From Dyella_A sp050749815 (GTDB lineage Bacteria; Pseudomonadota; Gammaproteobacteria; Xanthomonadales; Rhodanobacteraceae): a DNA stretch of 64,000 bases. The notes beneath the pieces are model-generated. The model made no database searches and had not been told where the DNA came from. It saw only the letters and a program-made list of their open reading frames with translations. The DNA is taken from positions 620,001 through 684,000 of the forward strand of contig NZ_CP192735.1 of NCBI RefSeq assembly GCF_050749815.1. The letters run 5' to 3'. Of the stretch, positions 17,203-24,361 are shown piece after piece (the stretch's first letter is position 1; the number at the start of each line of letters is the position of its first letter). The position numbers and the translations under genes were made by a program.

Positions 17203-18504
17203 TCAGGCCTTGGCGGGGGCGTTGGCGCGGCGCAGCCGCATGACGGCGTACAGCGGCAGGCCGGCGGCGATCAGGCCCAGGCCGAGCACCAGCGGTTCGT
17301 GGCCGATGCCGATGAAGGCGAACACCACGAACAGCACGCCGAGCACGGCGGCCGGCAGCACCGCACCGCGCACCGCGCCGCGGCGCCAGAGCACGATCAG
17401 CGCCAGCGAGCAGCACAGGTACAGCGGCAGGTTGGCGGCGGTGACCACGCGCGTGATGAAGGTGAAGGCCGACACCAGCGACTTGCTGTAGCTCATCCAC
17501 ACCATCACCGAGGCCAGCGCGCCGGTGACCAGCAGCGCCACCGCGGGCGCGCCGCGGCGGTTGTCGCGCACGAACACTCTGGGCAGCACGCCGTTGGCGG
17601 CCATGGTGCGGGTGAGCTCGCCCACCAGCAGCGTCCAGCCGTTGAGCGCACCCAGCCCGCTGACCACCACGAACAGCGACAGCCAGCGGCCGAAGCCGGC
17701 GCCGCCGAAGCGGTCCATCAGCAGCGCGAACGGCGCGCCGGCGTTGCCCAGCTCCTGCTGCGGGATCAGCAGCAGCGGCACGGTGGAGACGATGATGTAG
17801 ATCACCGCGGTGAGCACGGTGCCGGCCATGGTGGCGCGCGGGATGGTGCGGCCGGGGTCGTTCACCCGCGCCGCCGGCACGCTGGCCGACTCGATGCCGA
17901 GCATGGCGAACAGCGCGATGGTGCCGGCCGCCATGGTGTCCTTCAGGCTGATCGGCGTGGTCGGCAGGTGCGCGCTGTAGCTGGTCGGCGAGTGCAGCAG
18001 CACCCAGGCGCCGAGCACGGCGATGGCGAGCATCGGCAGCAGCTTGAGTGCGGTGGTGACGATCTGCACGCTGCCGCCGGCGCGCACGCCGAGCAGGTTG
18101 ATCGCCACGAACAGCCACAGCAGGCCCAGCGCGAACACCGCCGGGTGGATAGCCTGCAGCGCCGGGAACACCACCGTGATGTAGCCCACCGCGCCGGTGG
18201 CCAGCGCCGCGTTGGTGAGCCACAGCGACACCCAGTACGCCCACAGCGCCATGTACGCAGGGAGGTCGCCGAGCGTGCGGCGGATGTAGCCGTAGGGGCC
18301 ATCGGCGTCGGGCAGGGCATGCGCCAGGTAGGAGAACACCCGCGCCAGCGCGAGGCAGCCGAGCAGGGTGACGGTCCAGCCGATCAACGCGTTGAAGCCG
18401 TAGGGCGCGAGCGAGGCGGGCAGCAGGAAGATGCCCATGCCGATCACGTTGCCGACCACCAGCGCGGTGCAGGTCCAGAAGCCGATTTTGGTGCGAGGGG
18501 TCAT
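17203..18504 (-). CDS. APC-superfamily amino acid/amine permease
   Basis: A 433-residue inner-membrane transporter with about 12 predicted helices, starting at MTPRTKIGFWTCTALVVGN (ATG 18504). The helix-1 motif VVGNVIGMGIFLLPASLAPYG is the conserved APC substrate/ion site (GxGIF type, here GMGIF). It resembles basic amino acid/polyamine antiporters and YjeH-like exporters. It ends 5 bp before the demethylase gene, so the two are co-transcribed. It probably imports the amino acid or methylated amine released in the periplasm. Direction and substrate are not determined by sequence. Confidence 0.85.
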   Translation of the reverse strand: MTPRTKIGFWTCTALVVGNVIGMGIFLLPASLAPYGFNALIGWTVTLLGCLALARVFSYLAHALPDADGPYGYIRRTLGDLPAYMALWAYWVSLWLTNAALATGAVGYITVVFPALQAIHPAVFALGLLWLFVAINLLGVRAGGSVQIVTTALKLLPMLAIAVLGAWVLLHSPTSYSAHLPTTPISLKDTMAAGTIALFAMLGIESASVPAARVNDPGRTIPRATMAGTVLTAVIYIIVSTVPLLLIPQQELGNAGAPFALLMDRFGGAGFGRWLSLFVVVSGLGALNGWTLLVGELTRTMAANGVLPRVFVRDNRRGAPAVALLVTGALASVMVWMSYSKSLVSAFTFITRVVTAANLPLYLCCSLALIVLWRRGAVRGAVLPAAVLGVLFVVFAFIGIGHEPLVLGLGLIAAGLPLYAVMRLRRANAPAKA

Positions 18505-18563
18505 GTGGTGCGCTCGTGGCGGTGCGACGGTTGGGTGTTCATGTGATGCGTGTGATTCCTCAG

Positions 18564-18675
18564 CGTCATCCCGGCGAAGGCCGGAGGCGCTGTTCAACGG
18601 CGTATGCCGGTCATCCAGCCTCTTTGCACTTCAACAGCTTGAAGTCACTGGATCCCGGCCTTCGCCGGGATGACG
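18564..18675. repeat. Intergenic inverted repeat of the CGTCATCCCGGCGAAGGCC type
   Basis: The left arm CGTCATCCCGGCGAAGGCCGG (18564) and the right arm CCGGCCTTCGCCGGGATGACG (ends 18675) are near-perfect inverse copies around a 60-70 bp loop. This palindromic element recurs in many proteobacterial genomes. Here it lies in the 239-bp gap between the permease and amidohydrolase genes and may act as an mRNA processing or attenuation structure within the transcript. Confidence 0.75.
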
Positions 18676-18743
18676 GAGAGGAGACATGTGGCTTTCCCGA
18701 AGAAGCAGGCGATCCGTACAAAGAAACCTTCACGACACGCCCC

Positions 18744-20030
18744 TCACTCCAGCGACACCGGCGTACCGGCCTTGATCACGCCGCGGATGGAGCGCAGGCA
18801 GTCGATGTCGTGCAGCGGGTCGCAGGCTACGGCGACCAGGTCGGCGGCCTTGCCCGGGGCAATCGAGCCGAGTTCCTTTTCCTTGCCGAGCAGGCGGGCG
18901 GCGTCGATGGTGGCCGAGCGGATCGCCTGCAGCGGGGTCATGCCCCAGCGCACCATGTAGGCGAACTGGCGGGCGTTCTGGCCGTGCGGATAGACCCCGG
19001 CGTCGGTGCCGAAGGCGAGGTGCACGCCGGCCTTGACCGCCTTGCGGAAGCCTTCGCGCTGGGCCAGCGTGGTTTCCTCGTTCTTGCGCAGGATCTCCGG
19101 CGACCAGTGGTCGCGGGTGCCGATTTCCTCGATGTAGTCGCCGTCGTAGATATCAGCGACCAGCCAGGTGCCGTGCTGGACCAGCAGCGCGATGCCCTCG
19201 TCGTCGATCAGCGAACCGTGCTCGATCGAGCGCACGCCGGCGCGGATCGCCCGCTTGATGCCTTCGGCGCCGTGCGCGTGGGCGGCGACGAATTTGCCGC
19301 GCTTGGCCGCCTCCACCACGGCGGCATGGATCTCCGCCTCGGTGAATTCCGGCTTGCCCGGCTCGGTGCCGTTGGCCAGCACGGCGCCGGTGGCGATCAC
19401 CTTGATCAGGTCGGCGCCGTGGTCGAGGATCAAATCCACGTGCTTGCGCACCTGGTCCACACCCTTCGATACGCCCTGGCGAAATGCCGGCGGCACCACG
19501 GTGCCGGCGGGCAGGCCGGTGATCTCGCCGCCGCCGCCGGGCACGGTGATGTAGGCGCCGGCGACGAACATGCGCGGGCCGGGAATCTCGCCGGCGTTGA
19601 TCGCGTCGCGCAGGGCGACGTCGGCGAAGCCGCGGTACACGCCCACATCGCGCACGGTGGTGAAGCCGGCCTGCAGCGTCTTGCGCGCGTTCATCGCGCC
19701 GATGAACGCCTGCTGCGCCGGGCTGATCTTCAGTGGCGCAGCAATGTCGGCGGTCTCGGCTTCCTCGGAGATGTGCGTGTGCATGTCCATCAGGCCGGGG
19801 ACCACGGTCCAGGCGGTCCAGTCGAGCACGCGCGCGCCCTTGGCCGCGTCGGCGGACCAAGGCTGCACCGCAACCACCTTGCCGGCTTCGATCGACACCG
19901 CCTGATCGGCGAGCATCTTTCCGCTGTCGACGTCGAGCAGGTGGCCGGCATGCACCACGGTGCGATCGGCCGCATGCAGCGGGGCGACGATAGCCGCGGT
20001 GAACAGCCATGCAGTCAGGGCTTTCTTCAT
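18744..20030 (-). CDS. Periplasmic amidohydrolase, imidazolonepropionase/Cc2672-type dipeptidase
   Basis: 428 residues with a signal peptide (MKKALTAWLFTAAIVAPLHA). Amidohydrolase-superfamily metal ligands are visible: GLMDMHTH near the N-terminus, AHAHG and SIEHGS in the middle, and GTDAGVYPHG near the C-terminus, plus the TTVRDVGVYRG segment typical of the subgroup that includes Xaa-Arg/Lys dipeptidases (Cc2672, Sgx9260). It likely cleaves dipeptides or N-acyl amino acids with a basic C-terminal residue in the periplasm. Its start overlaps the stop of the Rieske gene (ATGA). Substrate class is by family resemblance only. Confidence 0.8.
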   Translation of the reverse strand: MKKALTAWLFTAAIVAPLHAADRTVVHAGHLLDVDSGKMLADQAVSIEAGKVVAVQPWSADAAKGARVLDWTAWTVVPGLMDMHTHISEEAETADIAAPLKISPAQQAFIGAMNARKTLQAGFTTVRDVGVYRGFADVALRDAINAGEIPGPRMFVAGAYITVPGGGGEITGLPAGTVVPPAFRQGVSKGVDQVRKHVDLILDHGADLIKVIATGAVLANGTEPGKPEFTEAEIHAAVVEAAKRGKFVAAHAHGAEGIKRAIRAGVRSIEHGSLIDDEGIALLVQHGTWLVADIYDGDYIEEIGTRDHWSPEILRKNEETTLAQREGFRKAVKAGVHLAFGTDAGVYPHGQNARQFAYMVRWGMTPLQAIRSATIDAARLLGKEKELGSIAPGKAADLVAVACDPLHDIDCLRSIRGVIKAGTPVSLE

Positions 20031-21094
20031 GCGTGCTCTCCCGCGGCGGCGTAGGCCGCGCGCAGCTGGTTGTGGAAGTGCCACACGCCGCTCTCGCGCC
20101 GCGGGCACAGCCGGCCGGCCTCGTAGGTGCCGGAAGTGAGGCCACGCTGCACGGCGACGCAGATGTCGATGTCCTCCTGCTGCACCTCGTCGCTGAACTC
20201 CTGGTCGGCGGCGATGCGCGCCTGCGCGGCGTCGTCCTGTGCGTAGTAGTAGTCGAACTCCACCCGGCAGCGGTCCGGGCCCAGCGGCACGATGCGGTTG
20301 GTCTGCATGCGGCCGGGCATGATGTTGAGCATTACGTTGGGATAGACGAAGTAGTAGAACGCCTCACCGTCGCCGTAGATCGCGGTGCTGTTGCGCAGCG
20401 GCGAGGACTGCAGCGAGTACCAGTCGAACAGCTCGGTGTCGTAGGCGCGGTAGTCCAGCACCTTCGACAGGCCCGGATGCACGTGCGGCAGGTGGTAGCC
20501 CTCGAGGAAGTTGTCCACGTAGACCTTCCAGTTGCAGTCGAGCTCGTAGCTGTCGCGGCGCAGGTAGCGCATGGCCGCAAGATCGATCGGAGCGATGCGC
20601 TCGACGATGCCGCCGTAGACCTGCTCGAACGGCGGCACGGAGGCATCCAGCGCCACGAATACCAGCCCCTGCCACTCGTGCACGCGCACCGGTGGCAGGC
20701 GGATCTCCTCGACGTTGAAATCCGCCGCGCCCTGCATCTCCGGCGCGCTGCGCAACTGACCTTCCAGCGTGTAGGTCCAGCCGTGGTACTTGCAGTGCAG
20801 GGCGCGCGCGCCCTTGCCGTTGCACAGCGCCAGCGGCCCGGCGCGATGACGGCAGACGTTGACGAAGCCGCGCAGCACGCCATCCTGCCCGCGCACCACG
20901 ATCACCGGCACGTGGCCGACCTGTTCCACCACGTGGTCGCCCGGTTCGGCCAGCTGGCCCTGGTGCGCCACCAGCTGCCAGCTGCGGGCGAATACCGCAC
21001 GGTGTTCCATCGCCAGCATCGCTTCGCCCACGTAGTAGCGGGCGGGCAGGGCGGTGGCGCGGTCGAGGCCGGGGTGGGAGGTTTCAGCTGGCAT
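20027..21094 (-). CDS. GbcA/stachydrine-demethylase-like Rieske oxygenase, alpha subunit
   Basis: 355 residues from the ATG at 21094, which has a CGGAG ribosome site. The Rieske 2Fe-2S ligands are Cys81, His83, Cys101 and His104. The mononuclear iron site follows the NWKVYVDNFLEGYHLPHVH motif (His201 and His206) with an Asp near DIDICVAVQ. Oxygenases of this branch hydroxylate N-methyl groups of quaternary amines (glycine betaine, proline betaine), which are then lost as formaldehyde. No ferredoxin/reductase (GbcB-like) gene is in the window, so electrons must come from elsewhere. It leads the run Rieske-amidohydrolase-permease-demethylase. Confidence 0.85.
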   Translation of the reverse strand: MPAETSHPGLDRATALPARYYVGEAMLAMEHRAVFARSWQLVAHQGQLAEPGDHVVEQVGHVPVIVVRGQDGVLRGFVNVCRHRAGPLALCNGKGARALHCKYHGWTYTLEGQLRSAPEMQGAADFNVEEIRLPPVRVHEWQGLVFVALDASVPPFEQVYGGIVERIAPIDLAAMRYLRRDSYELDCNWKVYVDNFLEGYHLPHVHPGLSKVLDYRAYDTELFDWYSLQSSPLRNSTAIYGDGEAFYYFVYPNVMLNIMPGRMQTNRIVPLGPDRCRVEFDYYYAQDDAAQARIAADQEFSDEVQQEDIDICVAVQRGLTSGTYEAGRLCPRRESGVWHFHNQLRAAYAAAGEHA

Positions 21095-21155
21095 GCAATG
21101 CTCCGCGATCGGAATAGACTGGCGCGACGACGACGGTCGCTTCGGGGGAGGCCTC

Positions 21156-22313
21156 ATGTTCCGTTTCACGCTGATGCTGGCGCTGTGTGCGCTGGCCGGA
21201 CTGGCACAGGCGGCCGGTCCCCGCGCACGCGACCTGGGCATTCCGTTCGACGGCTCCCCCGGGCCGCTCAATGCCATCACCGACGTCACCGGCGTCACCG
21301 TGGGCCAGGTCACCCTGATCCGCGACCTCCCCGACGGTCACAAGGTGCGCACTGGCGTGACGGCGATCCTGCCACGCGGCAGGGCCAGCTACGAGCTCCC
21401 CGCGTTCGGTGGCTGGTTCGCGCTCAACGGCAACGGCGAGATGACCGGCACCACCTGGCTGGAGGAGTCCGGCCAGCTCGAAGGCCCGGTGATGCTCACC
21501 AACACCCACAGCGTGGGCGTGGTGCGCGACGCGGTGATTGCCGAGCGCGTGCATGCCGGCGGCGCGGACGCGTCCGGCTACTGGTGGTCGCTGCCGGTGG
21601 TGGCCGAAACCTGGGACGGCGAGCTCAACGACATCAACGGCTTCCACGTGCACGCTGCGGACGCCGCGCAGGCGCTGCACGAGGCGAAGGGCGGGCCGGT
21701 CGCCGAAGGCAACGTCGGCGGCGGCACCGGCATGATCTGCCACGAGTTCAAGTGCGGCATCGGCACCGCCTCGCGGCGCCTTCGCATCGGTGGGACGACC
21801 TACACCCTGGGCGTGCTGGTGCAGGCCAACTACGGGCTGCGCGACAGCCTGCGCATCGCCGGCGTGCCGGTGGGCCAGTACCTGCGCGAGGACCGCCTGT
21901 ACAGCGCGACCGACCCGGCGGCGGTGGACACCGGCTCGATCATCATCGTGGTGGCCACCGACGCGCCGCTGCTGCCGCACCAGTTGAAGCGCATCGCCCG
22001 GCGCGCCGGCATGGGCCTGGCACGCATGGGCAGCTACTCCGGCAACGGCTCGGGCGACATCTTCGTGGCGTTCTCGACCGCCAACGCCGAGGCGCTGCAC
22101 GACCGGCCACTGCAGCAGGCCAGCTTCATCGGCAACGACCACATCGATCCGTTGTTCGAGGCCACCGCGCAGGCCGCGGAGGAGGCCATCGTCAACGCGA
22201 TGATCGCGGCGAAGGACATGTGCGGGGAGGGCGGGCACTGCGTGAAGGCGATCCCCCATGGGGAGCTGGTCGCGCTGCTCAAGCGCTTCGGTCGCTACCA
22301 GCCGCCGCACTGA
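21156..22313 (+). CDS. bapA: Beta-aminopeptidase (DmpA/BapA, peptidase family S58)
   Basis: 385 residues from the ATG at 21156 (GGGGGAG ribosome site). A signal peptide (residues 1-20) is followed by GPRARDLGIPFDGSPGPLNA, the BapA/DmpA hallmark. These enzymes self-cleave; the new N-terminal nucleophile is predicted at Ser261 in VDTGSIIIVVATDAP, exactly as at Gly-Ser in DmpA. The substrate-binding GNVGGGTGM and the oxyanion-type Asn225 (VQANYG) are present. Family members remove N-terminal beta-amino acids, and D- or Gly residues in DmpA, from small peptides. It is the only plus-strand gene inside a minus-strand catabolic block, divergent from the Rieske gene with a 61-bp shared promoter region. 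Confidence 0.88.
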   Translation: MFRFTLMLALCALAGLAQAAGPRARDLGIPFDGSPGPLNAITDVTGVTVGQVTLIRDLPDGHKVRTGVTAILPRGRASYELPAFGGWFALNGNGEMTGTTWLEESGQLEGPVMLTNTHSVGVVRDAVIAERVHAGGADASGYWWSLPVVAETWDGELNDINGFHVHAADAAQALHEAKGGPVAEGNVGGGTGMICHEFKCGIGTASRRLRIGGTTYTLGVLVQANYGLRDSLRIAGVPVGQYLREDRLYSATDPAAVDTGSIIIVVATDAPLLPHQLKRIARRAGMGLARMGSYSGNGSGDIFVAFSTANAEALHDRPLQQASFIGNDHIDPLFEATAQAAEEAIVNAMIAAKDMCGEGGHCVKAIPHGELVALLKRFGRYQPPH

Positions 22314-22324
22314 GGTCGCCCGGC

Positions 22325-24361
22325 TCACGGCGTGCTGCCTGCGGTCTTGAGGAAGCGGTCGTACCAGGCGAGGTTGCGGCGCATGCGGTCGAGCAGATAG
22401 CTCGGCACGCTGATCTCGTGGTGCTGGCCGGGGTAGACCACCAGTTGCGTTGGCACGCCGCGCGAGCGCAGCGCCTGGTACATCTGCTCGGCGCCGATGC
22501 ACGGCACGTTGAAGTCGATCTGGCCGCACTGGAACAGCGTGGGCGTGGTGATGCGGTCGGCGTGCAGGAACGGGTAGCTGGCGCGGTCGTACGCGTCGCG
22601 GTTGGCCCACGGCGTGCCCAGTTCCAGCTCGTATTCGCGGGCGTACTCGTCATCGCCGTACATGCCGTACATGTTGCCGGTGCCGGCACCGCTGATCGCT
22701 GCCTTGAAGCGGGTGGTGCGGGCGATCACCTCGTCGGTGAGGATGGCGCCGTAGCTCCAGCCGCCGATGCCCAGCCGATCCGGATCGGCGACGCCGAGCT
22801 TGATTGCATGGTCCACGCCGGCCAGCAGATCCTGCATGTCCCTGTTGCCCCAGTCGGCATAGATCGCCTTGGCGAAGTCGAAGCCGCGGCCGGAGCTGCC
22901 GCGCGGGTTCACCGCCAGCACGGCGAAGCCGTTGGCCGCGTAGACCTGCCAGTCCTCCATGAACTCATGGCTGAACTGGTACACCGGACCGCCATGCACG
23001 CGCAGGATGGTCGGGTAGCGCCGGCCCTTCACGTAGCCGATCGGCTTCACCAAGAGCGCGTCAAGCGCGGTGCCGTCCGCGCTGGTGAAGTGCAGGGTCT
23101 CGGTGCTTGCCAGCTGCTTGCCGGCCAGCCATTCGTTGTGGTCGGCGAGCGGACGCAGGTGCCCGCCATCGAGCGCGGAGAGGTTGTACGGGTGCAGGTC
23201 GTCGCCGCCGAGCACGGCGATGCGGCCGTCGCGCGCCACCGACAGGTCGACATCGAAACGGTCGCCATGGGTCAGCTCGGTCACCTTGCCGCTGGCCACG
23301 TCGATGCGCGCCAGGTGGGTGACCTCGGCCTGCTCGATCAGCGCGTACACGCTGCGCCCGTCCGGCGACCAGTGCGGATGGGTGAAGCAGCGGTCGATCG
23401 GCGCGGGGATCGACGCCTTGCCGCTGGCGACGTCGATCACCGCCAGCTGCCAGGGCGCGTAGTAGATCCAATGGTCCTCGCCGCTCTGCAGGTAAGCGAT
23501 GCGCTTGCCGTCCGGCGACCAAGCCGGGCGCGAGGCCCAGTACGGATCGAGGTCGGAGCCGGGGAAGGTGGTGAGCTGGCGTTCTTGCGCACCGGCGCGG
23601 GAGTCGATGACGTAGATGTCGAAGTTGAGGGTGCGGTCCGGGTCGGCGCCGCGCCGGGTGACGTAGGCGATCTGCCGGCTGTCCGGCGACCACGCCGGCA
23701 GTTGCTCGTCGTGCGCGCCCGGGGTGAGTTCGGTGGCGGCGCCGCTGGCGAGGTCGACCACGTACAGGTGCTTGTGGCGCGCGCCCAGCCAGCCCGAATC
23801 GTCGTCCTTGAACTGGAAGCGGTCGGTGACGATGGGCGGCGGGTTCTTCGGCTTCGGTGTGCCGGCGGGGCGCTCGGGGTCGAAGGCGATCACCGCGAGG
23901 CGCTTGCCATCCGGCGAGAGCGCGAACTCCTCCACGCCGGCGGGGAGATGGGTGACCTGGTGCGCCTCGCCGCCGTCGGCGGGCATCGTCCAGACCTGCG
24001 TGCCGTTGTCGTCGTCGTCCTTGCCGCCGGCGGGCTTGCGGTCGGAGAGGAAGGCGATGAAGCGGCCGTCGCCGGACCACTGCGCCTGCGATTCGTCGGC
24101 GTCGGGCGTGTGGGTGAGCTGGGTGCGCGCGCGGCCGTCGAAGCCCACCCGCCACAGGTCCGACTGCGGCTGGTCGCGTTCGGCATTCGTGGTGGTGACG
24201 GTGTAGACCAGCCAGCGGCCGTCGGGCGACAGCGCCGGGTCGACGAGCACGGCGAGGCGGTTGAGGTCGGCCGGGGTGAACGGCGTCGTGTCGGCGGCGA
24301 AGGCGGCCAGCGGCAACAGCGCCAGCGCGAGCAGGGCCAGGCGCGGCAGGCGGAGCGTCAT
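22325..24361 (-). CDS. Secreted S9 prolyl-oligopeptidase-family peptidase
   Basis: 678 residues with a signal peptide (MTLRLPRLALLALALLPLAAFA). The N-terminal two-thirds is a TolB/PD40 beta-propeller with repeated SPDGR/KR motifs. The C-terminal alpha/beta-hydrolase domain has the nucleophile in GGWSYGAILTD, Asp in QCGQIDFNVP and His in PGQHHEIS. It should cleave short peptides, often acylaminoacyl or dipeptidyl substrates, in the periplasm. Its ATG overlaps the stop of the upstream metallohydrolase gene. It is the last gene of the operon that starts at 32826. Confidence 0.88.
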   Translation of the reverse strand: MTLRLPRLALLALALLPLAAFAADTTPFTPADLNRLAVLVDPALSPDGRWLVYTVTTTNAERDQPQSDLWRVGFDGRARTQLTHTPDADESQAQWSGDGRFIAFLSDRKPAGGKDDDDNGTQVWTMPADGGEAHQVTHLPAGVEEFALSPDGKRLAVIAFDPERPAGTPKPKNPPPIVTDRFQFKDDDSGWLGARHKHLYVVDLASGAATELTPGAHDEQLPAWSPDSRQIAYVTRRGADPDRTLNFDIYVIDSRAGAQERQLTTFPGSDLDPYWASRPAWSPDGKRIAYLQSGEDHWIYYAPWQLAVIDVASGKASIPAPIDRCFTHPHWSPDGRSVYALIEQAEVTHLARIDVASGKVTELTHGDRFDVDLSVARDGRIAVLGGDDLHPYNLSALDGGHLRPLADHNEWLAGKQLASTETLHFTSADGTALDALLVKPIGYVKGRRYPTILRVHGGPVYQFSHEFMEDWQVYAANGFAVLAVNPRGSSGRGFDFAKAIYADWGNRDMQDLLAGVDHAIKLGVADPDRLGIGGWSYGAILTDEVIARTTRFKAAISGAGTGNMYGMYGDDEYAREYELELGTPWANRDAYDRASYPFLHADRITTPTLFQCGQIDFNVPCIGAEQMYQALRSRGVPTQLVVYPGQHHEISVPSYLLDRMRRNLAWYDRFLKTAGSTP

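Noticed and set aside
15134..18244. Apparent fusion of demethylase with a 350-residue Ala/Arg-rich N-terminal part
   Set aside because: The extra part is the shadow of the APC permease in another frame; the family start is the ATG at 17197.
18564..18675. Insertion sequence or transposon end
   Set aside because: No transposase or target duplication; the arms match the small palindromic repeats common between genes.
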